64,000 bases of DNA from Marinibacterium anthonyi (lineage in GTDB: Bacteria; Pseudomonadota; Alphaproteobacteria; Rhodobacterales; Rhodobacteraceae), in NCBI GenBank assembly GCA_003217735.2, contig CP031585.1:3769501-3833500 (forward strand). The letters run 5' to 3'. This document shows positions 19,107 through 29,102 of this stretch, one piece after another. Each line of letters begins with the position of its first letter. The first letter of the stretch is position 1. The translations under genes were made by a program, and so were the position numbers. Below the pieces are notes generated by a model. The model was not told where the DNA came from, did not search any database, and saw only the letters and a program-made list of their open reading frames with translations.

Positions 19107-20203
19107 TCGGTTACCTCGGAAGGGTTGGCCAGATCCTCGACCAGCGCGACAAGCCGTTCGGTCGCGTCCGGCGCGCTGACCGAAACGGCGGCGCGCGCCA
19201 TCTGAAGCGCGCCCTGCGGCTGGGTCAGGATCGTGGTGATGTTGTCGCTCAGCGCCTCCGGCGTCAGCGCGCTTTCGGGAATGCGAATCGCGGCGCCGGC
19301 CTCGACCAGGGCGCGCGCGTTGGCGGTCTGTTCGTCGCGGATCGCCGCGGCCAGCGGCACAAGGATCGAAGGCCGCCCGATCACCGAAACATCGGCCACC
19401 GTCGAGGCCCCGGCCCGTGTGATCACAAGCTGCGCCTCGGCCATGCGGTTGGGCACATCGTGAAAGAACGGCTGCACATCGGCGGAAATGCCGTGTTCGG
19501 CGTAAAACGCCGTCACCCGGTCATGATCCTCGGCCCGCGCCTGGTGGCTGACGCGCACGTTGTGGCGCAGGCCCTCGGGCAGGCCGGCAATTGCCGCCGG
19601 CACCACATCCGACAGGATCCGCGCCCCCTGGCTGCCGCCCATCACCAGGATCGACATCGGGTAATCTCCGGGCGGAATATAGGGCGCATTGGCGCGTTCC
19701 AGCACGGCCCGGCGCACCGGGTTGCCGGTATAGACGCCCTGCACGCCCTCGGGCAGCTCGGTCGGCCAGGTGCCACAGCCGACCCGGTCGACCCGCGTCG
19801 CGAAGACCTGGTTCACCCGGCCCAGAACGCCGTTCTGTTCGTGGATCATCCGGGGCAGCCCCATCAGGTACGCCGCCCCCAGCGCCGGGATCGACGGATA
19901 GCCGCCAAAGCCCACCACCGCGTCCGGCCTGTCGCCCCGCATCTTCATCATGGCCGCCAGAACGCCCGCCCCCACCCGGAACGGCACGCCTGCCTTGGCC
20001 AGCACCCCGCCCCGCGCGAAGGTGGCCGACGGCACTTCCTCGATCTCGACCGCATCCGGAAAGCCGCCGACATAACGCGCGCCCCGGGCGTCGGTCGACA
20101 GCTTGACGCGCCAGCCGCGCGCCAGCATCGCCTCGGCCAGCGCCTGGGCCGGGAACATATGGCCCCCGGTTCCCCCGGCGGCCATCAGCAGAAGTCGGCT
20201 CAC
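19103..20203 (-). CDS. murG: Lipid II synthase MurG
   Basis: A peripheral membrane glycosyltransferase (GT28) adding GlcNAc to lipid I on the cytoplasmic face. The 366-residue protein shows the glycine loop [31 protein letters not shown] at the second Rossmann domain and [19 protein letters not shown] at the UDP-GlcNAc site. It overlaps ftsW by four bases upstream and murC by four bases downstream. Confidence 0.96.
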   Translation of the reverse strand: MSRLLLMAAGGTGGHMFPAQALAEAMLARGWRVKLSTDARGARYVGGFPDAVEIEEVPSATFARGGVLAKAGVPFRVGAGVLAAMMKMRGDRPDAVVGFGGYPSIPALGAAYLMGLPRMIHEQNGVLGRVNQVFATRVDRVGCGTWPTELPEGVQGVYTGNPVRRAVLERANAPYIPPGDYPMSILVMGGSQGARILSDVVPAAIAGLPEGLRHNVRVSHQARAEDHDRVTAFYAEHGISADVQPFFHDVPNRMAEAQLVITRAGASTVADVSVIGRPSILVPLAAAIRDEQTANARALVEAGAAIRIPESALTPEALSDNITTILTQPQGALQMARAAVSVSAPDATERLVALVEDLANPSEVTE

Positions 20204-21366
20204 CGGCTCCGTCCCCTCAGGATATCCCCGATCTCGCCTTGCGGGCGCGACCGCGTCAGCGCCAGCAGCATGCCAAGCGCGATGCCGCCCGCGATCAGCG
20301 ACGACCCACCGTAGCTGACGAAGGGCAGCGTCATGCCCTTGGCGGGCAGCAGCCGCACGGCCACGCCCATGTTGATCATCGCCTGCACGCCGAAGGTCGC
20401 GGCCAGGCCGGTGCCGGCCAGGCGGATGAACGGATCGCGTTCGCGCATCAGCCGGAACAGCGACCGCACCACGATCAGGCCGTACAGCGCGATGATGATC
20501 AGCACCAGGATCAGCCCGTATTCCTCGGCCGCCACGGCGATGATGAAATCCGTATGTGCATCAGGCAACGACCATTTCACCTGCCCCTCGCCCACGCCGA
20601 CGCCGAACAGCCCGCCTTCGCGGATCGCGTTGGCGGCATAGCCCAGCTGTGTGGTCGGGTCGACATCGGGGCTGAGAAACCCGTCGATCCGGCGCGCGAA
20701 GTGTTCCGAGCTGGAATAGGCCATCGTCCCGCCCAGCACGACCAGGGTCGCCATGCCCACCAGCAGCAGCATCGGCGCGCCGGCGACGAAATACATCACC
20801 CCCCAGCCGAACAGCACCAGGCAGGCCTGGCCAAAGTCCGGCTGCAGCACCAGCATGCCGACGATGGTCACGCACAGGATGAAGGAATACAGCTTGCCCG
20901 ACGGCCCGTTGATCTGCTGGCTGGCCGCCATCAGCCAGGCCGACACGATCACGAATCCGGGTTTCAAGAACTCCGACGGCTGCACGCTGGCAAAGCCCAG
21001 CGAGAACCAGCGCACGGCGCCCTTGCCGAAATCGGTGCCAAAGACCGGCAGCAGGGCCAGCGCGACGAAGGACAGGATGAAGCCCAGCGTGCCGACCCGG
21101 CGCACCACCGTGGGCGACATCATCGACGTCATGATCATCGCGATCAGCGCAAGACCGCCGAAAAACGCCTGCCGTTGCACATAGTGGAAGGGCTGGAAAT
21201 TGTTCCGTTCCGCCAGCGGCACCGAGGCGGCAAGCCCCAGCAACAGCCCGATCAGGAACAGGATCAGCACACAGCCGATCGACCATTTGTCCAGGGTTCG
21301 TGCCCATTTGGGCAGAATCGGTTCGCTATCCCGTACGGGAAGCGCACCATAGACCATCTCCGTCAT
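20200..21366 (-). CDS. ftsW: Septal peptidoglycan glycosyltransferase FtsW
   Basis: A SEDS-family polymerase that works with FtsI (PBP3) to build septal peptidoglycan. The 388-residue protein has about ten membrane helices, the loop [20 protein letters not shown] and the signature [22 protein letters not shown] 21366 ([16 protein letters not shown]) is chosen because the 79 extra upstream codons look non-coding. It heads the ftsW-murG-murC run after a ~370-base gap. Confidence 0.94.
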   Translation of the reverse strand: MTEMVYGALPVRDSEPILPKWARTLDKWSIGCVLILFLIGLLLGLAASVPLAERNNFQPFHYVQRQAFFGGLALIAMIMTSMMSPTVVRRVGTLGFILSFVALALLPVFGTDFGKGAVRWFSLGFASVQPSEFLKPGFVIVSAWLMAASQQINGPSGKLYSFILCVTIVGMLVLQPDFGQACLVLFGWGVMYFVAGAPMLLLVGMATLVVLGGTMAYSSSEHFARRIDGFLSPDVDPTTQLGYAANAIREGGLFGVGVGEGQVKWSLPDAHTDFIIAVAAEEYGLILVLIIIALYGLIVVRSLFRLMRERDPFIRLAGTGLAATFGVQAMINMGVAVRLLPAKGMTLPFVSYGGSSLIAGGIALGMLLALTRSRPQGEIGDILRGRSR

Positions 21367-21733
21367 GGGAAGTCCGCCGCTCGATTGCCTCTGCTCGCCC
21401 CTTTTCGGGGTCTGGACGGAATCGTAGCGTGAAAGCGCGCGCCTGACCAGTCCCCAGGCCAGATGTTCCCCTTTTGCCCCGTGTAAATTGGTCCAAGCCA
21501 CGCGGACAGGGGCGCACGGCCCCCAAACACCGCCCCTCGATGCGCTCCCGATGCCAATGCGGCCATGTCCCGTGCCGTCGGGGCGACATCCCCATGACCT
21601 CAAGGGAGCGCGGAATCCGGCCTACGCCACGTCACCGTCGACTTGCCCCAAGGACCTATTCGCAAGACCGGCGGAACATCCTAGCCTGCCCGCAATCACC
21701 GCCGGCCAGCCGATCGGACAAAAGGGATATGAC
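21367..21733. other. Gap between divergent ftsW and small secreted gene
   Basis: About 367 bases with no supported gene; open frames on both strands look like shadows. It must carry the promoters of ftsW on the minus strand and of the secreted-protein gene on the plus strand. No clear promoter box, operator or RNA gene was identified. Confidence 0.4.
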
Positions 21734-22129
21734 ATGCGCCTTGTCTTGCGAACACGTGTATTGCGAACCCTGGCGATCTGCGCCACCGGTCTGCCGGCCA
21801 CGGCGGTCACGGCGGTCACGGCTCAGGACGCATACGAAACCTTCGTCGGCCAATACATGGCGGCCGTGAACATTGCCACGACCTGCCACGAAACGACCGT
21901 TGCAAGTCGGCCAAGCGCGGGAGGGATCGCCCAGTCCACGGCCGGATTGCGCGGTCAGAAGGTCCTTCGGCTCATCTATTACAGCCCGCAGGACGCCCTG
22001 ATCGACCTCGGCAACGCGACCCTGGCCGCCCGTGGCATCGACCCGCAGAATCGGGACCAGGTCTGCCGCTTCGGCCGCGGGATCGCCGCAAGGAACGACA
22101 CCATCGGACGGTTCCTGCGCCCAAGGTAG
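21734..22129 (+). CDS. Small secreted protein, DUF5333-like
   Basis: A 131-residue protein with a Sec signal peptide (basic start MRLVLRTRVLR, hydrophobic core, cleavage probably near TAVTAQDA) and a mature part of about 100 residues with two cysteines (TTCHETT, QVCRFGRG). The C-terminal pattern CRFGRGIAARNDTIGRFLR resembles the DUF5333 family of periplasmic Rhodobacterales proteins; this is recalled similarity, not a search. AAAAGGG precedes ATG 21734. It lies on the opposite strand inside the dcw cluster. Confidence 0.6.
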   Translation: MRLVLRTRVLRTLAICATGLPATAVTAVTAQDAYETFVGQYMAAVNIATTCHETTVASRPSAGGIAQSTAGLRGQKVLRLIYYSPQDALIDLGNATLAARGIDPQNRDQVCRFGRGIAARNDTIGRFLRPR

Positions 22130-22252
22130 CCCGACCGACACGGCCCGGCGGCCATGTCCGGCCCACGACGCGCCATGCCCAACCTCGCCCGCCCGCGGCA
22201 AAGCCCGGGATCGCGCCTTGCATCTTCCGCCGTCGCCGGGCCACAAGCTCGC

Positions 22253-23422
22253 ATGCAGTTCGATACCCTGATCCTTGGCGCCGGCGCCGCCGGCCTGTTT
22301 GCCGCCGGGCGCCTGCCCGGACGGGTGCTTCTGGTCGATCACGCCAGGGCCCCGGGCGAAAAGATCCGCATCTCGGGCGGCGGGCGGTGCAACTTCACCA
22401 ACCTGCACGCCGCCCCGTCCGCCTACCTGTCGGCCAACCCCCATTTCTGCAAATCGGCGCTGGCGCGCTATACCCAGTGGGATTTCATCGACCTCGTCTC
22501 GCGCCACTCCATCGCCTGGCATGAAAAGACGCTGGGGCAATTGTTCTGCGACGGCAAGGCCACCCAGATCATCGACATGCTGCTGGCCGAAATGCCGCGC
22601 GCCGACCTCTGGCTGCGGACCGACTTGCGCGCGCTCTCACATGGGCCCGACGGCTTCACCGCCACGCTCGACCGCGACGGCGCGCGCCAGGTGGTCACGG
22701 CCCGCCAGGTCATCGTGGCGACGGGGGGCAAGTCGATCCCCAAGATGGGCGCCACGGGCCTCGCCTACGACATCGCCCGCCAGTTCGGGTTGCACGTGAC
22801 CGACACCCGCCCCGCCCTCGTCCCCTTCACCTTCGCCCCCGACCGGTTCGCCGGACTCGCCGGCGTCGCCCTGCCCGTGCGCCTGTCAAACCCGCGCGCC
22901 AGCTTCGACGAAGCGCTGCTGTTCACCCATCGCGGCCTCTCCGGCCCCTCGGTGCTGCAGCTGTCGTCCTACTGGCGCGATGGAGAGGAGATCGCCGTCA
23001 ACCTCCTGCCCGACCGCAACGCCTTCGACTGGCTGCGCGCCGAACGCCAGTCCGCTGGCCGCCGCCAGCTGTCGACGGTGCTGACCCAGGCCCTGCCCTC
23101 CCGCCTTGTACCGCAGCTGGACCTGCAGGACGCCCGGCTGGCCGATCTGTCGGACAAGGCGATCGAGGCGCTTCTGCCCCGGCTCACCGACTGGCGCCTG
23201 ACCCCCTCGGGCACCGAAGGCTACCGCACGGCCGAAGTCACCCTGGGCGGCATCGACACAGACGGCCTGTCGTCTCGCACGATGGAAGCGAAAACCCAGC
23301 CCGGTCTCTACTTCATCGGCGAGGCGGTGGATGTGACGGGCTGGCTGGGCGGGTACAATTTCCAATGGGCCTGGTCCTCGGCCGCCGCCGCCGCATCCGC
23401 CATTGCCGAACGCCGCGCCTGA
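22253..23422 (+). CDS. HI0933-type FAD/NAD(P)-dependent oxidoreductase
   Basis: A 389-residue flavoprotein with the FAD-binding motif ILGAGAAGLFAAGRL at the N terminus, the family signature ISGGGRCNFTN at about residue 48, ATGGKSIPKMGATGLAYDIA, and a C-terminal FAD motif GLYFIGEAVDVTGWLGGYNFQWAWSS. These are marks of the HI0933/BaiN family (PP_4765-like branch). The substrate is unknown. ATG 22253 is used because upstream codons lack the family pattern. It sits between murD and ftsW but on the other strand. Confidence 0.85.
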   Translation: MQFDTLILGAGAAGLFAAGRLPGRVLLVDHARAPGEKIRISGGGRCNFTNLHAAPSAYLSANPHFCKSALARYTQWDFIDLVSRHSIAWHEKTLGQLFCDGKATQIIDMLLAEMPRADLWLRTDLRALSHGPDGFTATLDRDGARQVVTARQVIVATGGKSIPKMGATGLAYDIARQFGLHVTDTRPALVPFTFAPDRFAGLAGVALPVRLSNPRASFDEALLFTHRGLSGPSVLQLSSYWRDGEEIAVNLLPDRNAFDWLRAERQSAGRRQLSTVLTQALPSRLVPQLDLQDARLADLSDKAIEALLPRLTDWRLTPSGTEGYRTAEVTLGGIDTDGLSSRTMEAKTQPGLYFIGEAVDVTGWLGGYNFQWAWSSAAAAASAIAERRA

Positions 23423-23436
23423 TCCGACCCGGGTAT

Positions 23437-23499
23437 AGGTATTTTCACCAAGAAGAAGCAGCAGGACGCGCTCCTGTCTTCTTCTTGGCCCAAATACCT
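23437..23499. repeat. Dispersed hairpin repeat, copy 2
   Basis: A long, nearly perfect hairpin: AGGTATTT and CCAAGAAGAAG on the left, CTTCTTCTTGG and AAATACCT on the right, with CAGGA/TCCTG around a GCGC centre. It is the same element as at 1081-1140. It lies between convergent genes (the flavoprotein and murD) and can terminate in both directions. Confidence 0.75.
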
Positions 23500-23526
23500 T
23501 ATCCGCGATCTGCCAGAAGAATGCCC

Positions 23527-24933
23527 TCAGGCCTCCGGGACCAGCCGCTTCTGCACCTCGGCCATGAAGTCCAGGCCGCGTTGTTCGAAATTGTCGTATT
23601 GATCGAACGACGCCGCGGCCGGCGCCAGAAGAACCGTATCGCCGGGCTCCGCATCCGCCATCGCGCGGGCCACGGCAGTGTCCATCGTGGTACAGACCTC
23701 GGCCTCGACATCCAGCTGGATGGCGAAATTCGCCGCTTCGCGCCCGATGACATAGGCCCGCGCGACCGTGTCCGTCGCGCCTTTAAGCCCGCCCAGACCG
23801 CCTTCCTTTTCCAGCCCGCCACAGATCCACCGGATCCGCTTGAAGGCCCCCAGCGCGCGCCGCGCGGCGTCGACATTGGTGGCCTTGCTGTCATTCACGA
23901 AGACCACGCCGTTCGCTTCGGCGATGCGCTGGCTGCGGTGCGGCAGGCCCGGGTAGGAATGCAGGGCCGCCTCGATCGCCTTCGGCGACAGGCCCAGGGT
24001 ACGCGCCACCGCGTAGGCGGCACAGGCGTTCTGATGGTTGTGCGCGCCGGGCAAGCCCTTGATGTCGCGCAGGTCTATCGACGCCGTCTGCCGCGCCTTG
24101 CGCCATTCGGTCAGGAACCCCTTGCGCGCATAGACGTTCCAGCCCGGACCGGACAGCTTTTGCCCCGACGACACCCGGATCACCCGGTCATCGCCCGGTC
24201 CCTCGGCCAATTGCCCCGCCAGGAACAGGCCTTCGTCCTCGTCCACGCCGATCACCGCCCGGTCCGGCCCGCCTTCGGCGAACAGCCGGCGCTTGGCGGC
24301 GAAATACCCGCCCAGCCCGCCATGGCGGTCCAGGTGATCGGGCGACAGGTTGGTGAAAACGGCGATATCGGGCGTCAGCGCGCGGGCCAGGTCGGTCTGG
24401 TAGGATGACAGTTCCAGCACCACGACTTCGCCGTCATGGGGTGGTTCGATGTCCAGAACACCCCGCCCGATGTTGCCCGCCAGCTGGCTTGGCCGTCCGG
24501 AGTCGGTCAGGATGTGGTGGATCAGCGCCGATGTCGTCGATTTCCCGTTGGACCCCGTGACCGCGACAACGCGCGGCGGGGTGTCGAATTCCGACCAGCT
24601 TCCGTCCGCGAAGGACCGGAAGAACAGCCCGATGTCATTGTCCACCGGCACGCCGGCCTGCAGCGCGGCCAGAACGACGGGGTTCGGCGCGGGATAAAGA
24701 TGGGGAATGCCGGGCGAGACGACCAGCGTAACAATCTCCTCGAACGCCCCCTGCCGCCTGAGGTCGAGCGTTTCGAACCCTTCGCCCTCGGCGGCCGCGC
24801 GCGCGGCCGGGTTGTCATCCCAGCAGATCGGCGTACCGCCGCCTTCGCGGATCGCCCGAGCGGCGGACAGCCCCGACCGGCCCAGCCCCAGAATGGCCAG
24901 TTTCCGCCCCTCAACGCCCTGAACCGGTATCAT
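23527..24933 (-). CDS. murD: UDP-N-acetylmuramoylalanine--D-glutamate ligase MurD
   Basis: Adds D-Glu to UDP-MurNAc-L-Ala. The 468-residue protein has the nucleotide fold [16 protein letters not shown]-loop [29 protein letters not shown] and [16 protein letters not shown] typical of MurD. ATG 24933 ([15 protein letters not shown]) has AAGGGG upstream; the longer open frame would overlap the next gene and is rejected. It is separated from mraY by two unrelated genes. Confidence 0.95.
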   Translation of the reverse strand: MIPVQGVEGRKLAILGLGRSGLSAARAIREGGGTPICWDDNPAARAAAEGEGFETLDLRRQGAFEEIVTLVVSPGIPHLYPAPNPVVLAALQAGVPVDNDIGLFFRSFADGSWSEFDTPPRVVAVTGSNGKSTTSALIHHILTDSGRPSQLAGNIGRGVLDIEPPHDGEVVVLELSSYQTDLARALTPDIAVFTNLSPDHLDRHGGLGGYFAAKRRLFAEGGPDRAVIGVDEDEGLFLAGQLAEGPGDDRVIRVSSGQKLSGPGWNVYARKGFLTEWRKARQTASIDLRDIKGLPGAHNHQNACAAYAVARTLGLSPKAIEAALHSYPGLPHRSQRIAEANGVVFVNDSKATNVDAARRALGAFKRIRWICGGLEKEGGLGGLKGATDTVARAYVIGREAANFAIQLDVEAEVCTTMDTAVARAMADAEPGDTVLLAPAAASFDQYDNFEQRGLDFMAEVQKRLVPEA

Positions 24934-25103
24934 CGCGTGCCCCTTCGCTGCATCCTTCACGGCCAGCGCTAGCGCAATCCCCGGGGCAAGGCCAGAGGCC
25001 CGCCACCTGTTCCCCGCCAGGGCGCGTATCGTCGGGCCGTCGCGCGCGAGCGCACGGCGGGCCGCGCCCCCGGGTCCCGGGCATTTGCCCCCGGGCGCCC
25101 GGA

Positions 25104-25691
25104 TCAGCGCACCTTGAAGAACCTGGCGATGGCCTTGCCGATCTCGTCCGGAGTGCACGGAGACTGCTTCCTGGCCGACAGCGACCTGGCGGCCTGCGCA
25201 CCGGCCTTGCGGTCGGACATGAACAGCACCACGGTATCGGCCAGCAGGCTTTCATCCTCTATCGCCAGATGCTGCTTCAATGCCTTTGGGATCTTGATCG
25301 ATTTGCGCAGGGTTTGCACGTGATAGGCCTTGAAGTCGGGGGACTTGTAAAAATCGTCCTGGAAATTGACCTCCATCTGCACGTTGATCGCTTTTCGGCT
25401 GTCACTGTAGATCTTCCGCCAGCCGCCCGCCTTCCAGTCACCGGCTTCGGCCAGAGCCTTTGCCTGGTTCTTGATCTTGGAATCGACGTTGATCGAATAC
25501 TTTCCCTCGTCGTCGAAAAAGACCGGGTATTGCTTGCGGGGGTCGATCGTCCTGGCCGTCTGGTCGAGGAACTGCCAGTTCTCTTCTGCCGAGCGTTTCT
25601 TCAGGAAGACCCGGTACATGTTGCCGAGCGGTTTGAACTTGAGCAGGCGCTCGTCGCCTTCGGGATAGGTGATATTGTCGATCTTGGGCAT
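25104..25691 (-). CDS. Lysine-rich protein of unknown function
   Basis: A 195-residue soluble protein without signal peptide or membrane helix, starting [19 protein letters not shown]. It is rich in Lys and aromatic residues ([38 protein letters not shown]), unlike its neighbours. No family is recognised. It lies between dedA and murD in the otherwise conserved dcw cluster, followed by a very GC-rich hairpin region at about 25060-25100. ATG 25691 is preferred over an in-frame start at 25730. Confidence 0.6.
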   Translation of the reverse strand: MPKIDNITYPEGDERLLKFKPLGNMYRVFLKKRSAEENWQFLDQTARTIDPRKQYPVFFDDEGKYSINVDSKIKNQAKALAEAGDWKAGGWRKIYSDSRKAINVQMEVNFQDDFYKSPDFKAYHVQTLRKSIKIPKALKQHLAIEDESLLADTVVLFMSDRKAGAQAARSLSARKQSPCTPDEIGKAIARFFKVR

Positions 25692-25948
25692 GTCGCTTCG
25701 CCTTTTCCATGTCTGAAAGGGCGAGACCATCGCGCCCTTGAAATGGGTCGGGGAAGCCGGTGCAACGGTTCAATCGATGTGCGATGAGGGTCCCGGCGTT
25801 GCCGAAGCCGCCCTGTCCGGCCAGGGTCCGCGCCACCGCGCCTGCCCGCGCCGCATCACGTCATCGCGCACGGCTTCATTGGCGCGGGACATTCCTAACG
25901 AATGGTGAATCCGCCGCTGCAACCCATTGGATTCATTGCAACGGATTG

Positions 25949-25966
25949 TGTCCCACGCGTGGGACA
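25949..25966. promoter_or_regulatory. 18-bp perfect palindrome after dedA
   Basis: TGTCCCACG-CGTGGGACA is a perfect palindrome starting 8 bases after the dedA stop codon, inside the 283-base gap before the unknown gene. It could be a protein-binding site or, as RNA, a hairpin end for dedA. The half-site TGTCCCAC resembles the ParB parS half-site, but the spacing is two bases too long. Confidence 0.5.
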
Positions 25967-25974
25967 GGCCCGGT

Positions 25975-26562
25975 TCAATCGGTGGATTCCGCCCGGTTCC
26001 GGGCCCTGGTGCGGCGCCCCAGCACCAACCACAGCACGCCCGCCACCACCGCGAAGATCAGCAGGGCAAGGCCGGCGTGCAGCTCAAGCCTGAGTTTCCC
26101 GAACAGCTGTTCGATCGCCGTTCCCACGAAGAACCCAAGCCCCACGAACAGATGCGCCCAGACGAACACCGCGATCGCATCCAGCGCGGAATACCGCAGC
26201 CAGGGTACGGGCGTCGCCGCGATCAGAAGCGGCGCGATGGTCTTCAACCCATAGATGAAGCGGAACCCGAGGATCGCCTTGGTCTGGTGGCGGTGCACCA
26301 TGTCGCGCACCGGGGCCACCTTGTGATGGGCCAGCAGCTTTTGCACATAGCCCCAGCGCCCGCCGAACCGGCCCAGGGCAAAGGTCACGTTGTCGGTGAT
26401 GATCGCGCCGAGTGTGGCGGCCAGCGCGGCCGCTTCGAAGTGGAACAGGTGCCGGTGGGCAAAGACCCCCGACAGGAACGCCACGCCCTCGCCTTCGATC
26501 GCGGTGCCGATCACGACGCCCGGCAAGCCCAGCGTCTGGACGATCTGATCAAGGGATATCAC
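25975..26562 (-). CDS. DedA family membrane protein
   Basis: A 195-residue inner-membrane protein of the DedA/SNARE-associated family (some members flip undecaprenyl phosphate or phospholipids). Visible features are GVVIGTAIEGEGVAFLSG near the start, the re-entrant segment FALGRFGGRWGYV, and FRFIYGLKTIAPLLIAAT with the conserved Arg. It lies 9 bases after mraY, so co-transcription is likely; since lipid-carrier recycling is part of peptidoglycan synthesis, a carrier-recycling role is plausible but only inferred. Confidence 0.8.
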   Translation of the reverse strand: MISLDQIVQTLGLPGVVIGTAIEGEGVAFLSGVFAHRHLFHFEAAALAATLGAIITDNVTFALGRFGGRWGYVQKLLAHHKVAPVRDMVHRHQTKAILGFRFIYGLKTIAPLLIAATPVPWLRYSALDAIAVFVWAHLFVGLGFFVGTAIEQLFGKLRLELHAGLALLIFAVVAGVLWLVLGRRTRARNRAESTD

Positions 26563-26571
26563 AAGCGTGCC

Positions 26572-27654
26572 TCAGCGGATTTTCAGTGTGGCAAGCCCGA
26601 TCATGGCGAGGATCAGCGAGATGATCCAGAAGCGGATCACGATGGTGGGCTCGGCCCAGCCCTTTTTCTCGTAGTGATGGTGAATTGGCGCCATCAGGAA
26701 CACGCGTTTGCCGGTGCGCTTGAAATAGGCGACCTGGATGATGACCGACAGCGCCTCGACCACGAAGACGCCGCCGACGATGGCCAGCACGATCTCGTGC
26801 TTGGTGGCGACCGCGATGGCGCCAAGCGCGCCGCCAAGCGCCAGAGAGCCGGTGTCGCCCATGAAGACGGCCGCCGGCGGCGCGTTGTACCACAGGAACC
26901 CAAGCCCCCCGCCGATCAGCGCGGCGGTGAAGATCAGGATCTCGCCCGTTCCCGGCACGTAGTGGACATCGAGGTAATCCGAGAAGTCGACGCGCCCGAC
27001 GGCATAGGCGATCACGCCCAGGGCGCCGGCCGCGATCATCACCGGCATGATGGCCAGCCCGTCCAGCCCGTCGGTCAGGTTCACCGCGTTGGCCGACCCG
27101 ACGATGACCAGCGTGCCGAAGGCCAGGTAAAGGACGCCCAGGTTGATCAGAACGTCCTTGAAGACCGGCAGCGCCAGCCGATCCTGCAGCTCGGCCGGAT
27201 GGGTCGCGGTGGCGATCCAGGTGGCCAGCAGCGCGATGAAGATCCCCAGCCCCAGCCGCACCTTGCCCGGCACGCCCTTGGTGTTCTGCTTGGACACCTT
27301 GGCGTAGTCGTCGGCGAACCCGATGGCCGCGAAGGTCAGCGTCACGCCCAGCACCATCCAGACATAGACATTGTCCAGCCGCGCCCACAGCATCGTCGCC
27401 GTCACCAAGGCACCCACGATCAGCAATCCGCCCATGGTCGGCGTGCCCGCCTTGGAAAAGTGGCTTTCCGGGCCGTCGTCCCGAATCGGCTGCCCCTTGC
27501 CCTGGGTCTTGCGCAGCACGTTGATCAGCGGACGCCCGAAGACGAAACCGAAGATGAGCGCGGTCAGAAAGGCGCCGCCGGCGCGAAAGGTGATGTAGCG
27601 AAAGAGGTTAAAGAAGTCGCCGCCGTCGGACAGTGCCGTCAACCAATAGAGCAT
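26572..27654 (-). CDS. mraY: Phospho-MurNAc-pentapeptide-transferase MraY
   Basis: Makes lipid I from UDP-MurNAc-pentapeptide and undecaprenyl phosphate in the inner membrane. The 360-residue polytopic protein shows [50 protein letters not shown] and [10 protein letters not shown], the conserved catalytic loops. It lies 11 bases after murF. Confidence 0.97.
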   Translation of the reverse strand: MLYWLTALSDGGDFFNLFRYITFRAGGAFLTALIFGFVFGRPLINVLRKTQGKGQPIRDDGPESHFSKAGTPTMGGLLIVGALVTATMLWARLDNVYVWMVLGVTLTFAAIGFADDYAKVSKQNTKGVPGKVRLGLGIFIALLATWIATATHPAELQDRLALPVFKDVLINLGVLYLAFGTLVIVGSANAVNLTDGLDGLAIMPVMIAAGALGVIAYAVGRVDFSDYLDVHYVPGTGEILIFTAALIGGGLGFLWYNAPPAAVFMGDTGSLALGGALGAIAVATKHEIVLAIVGGVFVVEALSVIIQVAYFKRTGKRVFLMAPIHHHYEKKGWAEPTIVIRFWIISLILAMIGLATLKIR

Positions 27655-27665
27655 GCTAGCCAGTC

Positions 27666-29102
27666 CTACTCATCATATTGTGCGTCGGGATGGCCCATTT
27701 TCCGGATCGCGTCAACGACCCGGGACAGCGCCATGGACAGCGATCCCTTGACCAGAACCACGTCCCCGCCATCGACCTTGCCGCGCATGTCGCGCAGCAT
27801 CGGCTTGGCGTCCTTGAACCACAGTCCCCGCCGCGACGCGGGCAGCGCTTCGTGCAGGTTCTTCATCAGCGGGCCGATGCAATGGACGATGTCGATCCGC
27901 TTCATCGTGGGCAGATCGGCCAGCCCTGCGTGCAGCGCCGCCTCGTCCGGGCCCAGTTCCTTCATGTCGCCCAGGATCGCGATGCGGCGGCCCTTGGCGA
28001 TGCGGCCCAGACCGTCACGGGTCTTTGCCGCCGCCAGAACTTCCAGCGCGGCCGCCATCGAGGTCGGGTTGGCGTTGTAGGCGTCGTCGATCAGTTCCAG
28101 CGACAGGTGCCGGTCGACCGGGTCCAGCACGATGCGCGTGCGCTGCCCCCGCCCCGATACCGCCCGCCAGGCGGCCAGCGCAAAGACCGCGCGGCCCCGG
28201 TCGGCCTTCAGCGCAAAGACGGCGGCCAGCACGGCCAGTGCGTTGATCGCGTAATGGCGGCCCTCGGCACCGACCTTGTACAACACCGGCGTCCGCCAGG
28301 CCCGGGCCTGCACCACGGTGGATCCCGCGGCGATCCGGACCGAGATCGCGCGATGATGGCTGCCACGGCTTTCGCCGAACGTGATCACGCGGGCCTTGTT
28401 CGCCTTCGCAGCCGCTTCGAGGATCGGGTAGGTCGACAGATCCTTGTTCAGAATGGCGATGCCGCGCGGTTCAAGCCCTTCACAGATCGATGCCTTTTCG
28501 GCGGCGATGCCTTCGATGGACTCGAATGCCTCAAGGTGCGCGGCGGCGACGGTGGTGACGATGGCCACGTGCGGGCGGGCCATTTTCGCCAGCGGCGCGA
28601 TCTCGCCCGGGTGGTTCATGCCGATCTCGATCACCGCGTACTGGGTGTCGGCGGGCATGCGGGCCAGCGTCAGGGGCACGCCCCAGTGGTTGTTGTAGCT
28701 GGCGACGCTGGCGTGGGTGCGCCCCTGGTCTTCCAGGACCGAGGCCAGCATCTCCTTGGTCGACGTCTTGCCGACCGAACCGGTGATGGCGACGACCCTT
28801 GCCTTCGTCCGCTTGCGCGCGGCGCGGCCAAGCGCTTCGAGACCCTGCAGCACGTCGTCGACGATCAGCAGCGGCGCGTCGTCGGGAACCCCGTCGGGAA
28901 CGCGGGTCACAAGCGCCGCGGCGGCGCCCTTTTCCAGCGCCTGGGCGACGAAGTCGTGGGCGTCCCGCGCGGCGGTCAGCGCGACGAACAGGTCGCCGGG
29001 CTGCAGCGTGCGGGTGTCGATGGACACGCCATTGCATTCCCAGGGCACGGTCACGCGTCCGCCGGTTGCCCGCGCGGCTTCGGCGCTGGTCCAAAGGCTC
29101 AT
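27666..29102 (-). CDS. murF: UDP-MurNAc-tripeptide--D-Ala-D-Ala ligase MurF
   Basis: Adds the D-Ala-D-Ala dipeptide to complete the UDP-MurNAc-pentapeptide. The 478-residue protein has P-loop [17 protein letters not shown], the motif [21 protein letters not shown] and [18 protein letters not shown]. Its start overlaps the murE stop by four bases (ATGA), indicating coupled translation. Confidence 0.96.
   Translation of the reverse strand: MSLWTSAEAARATGGRVTVPWECNGVSIDTRTLQPGDLFVALTAARDAHDFVAQALEKGAAAALVTRVPDGVPDDAPLLIVDDVLQGLEALGRAARKRTKARVVAITGSVGKTSTKEMLASVLEDQGRTHASVASYNNHWGVPLTLARMPADTQYAVIEIGMNHPGEIAPLAKMARPHVAIVTTVAAAHLEAFESIEGIAAEKASICEGLEPRGIAILNKDLSTYPILEAAAKANKARVITFGESRGSHHRAISVRIAAGSTVVQARAWRTPVLYKVGAEGRHYAINALAVLAAVFALKADRGRAVFALAAWRAVSGRGQRTRIVLDPVDRHLSLELIDDAYNANPTSMAAALEVLAAAKTRDGLGRIAKGRRIAILGDMKELGPDEAALHAGLADLPTMKRIDIVHCIGPLMKNLHEALPASRRGLWFKDAKPMLRDMRGKVDGGDVVLVKGSLSMALSRVVDAIRKMGHPDAQYDE

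Noticed and set aside
24934-25158. 75-codon N-terminal extension of MurD
   Set aside because: It overlaps the lysine-rich gene and does not look like MurD; a good ribosome binding site precedes the ATG at 24933.
25949-25966. parS centromere site
   Set aside because: The half-site TGTCCCAC is similar, but the palindrome is 18 bp with a CGCG centre instead of the 16-bp ACGTG-type centre, and only one copy is present.
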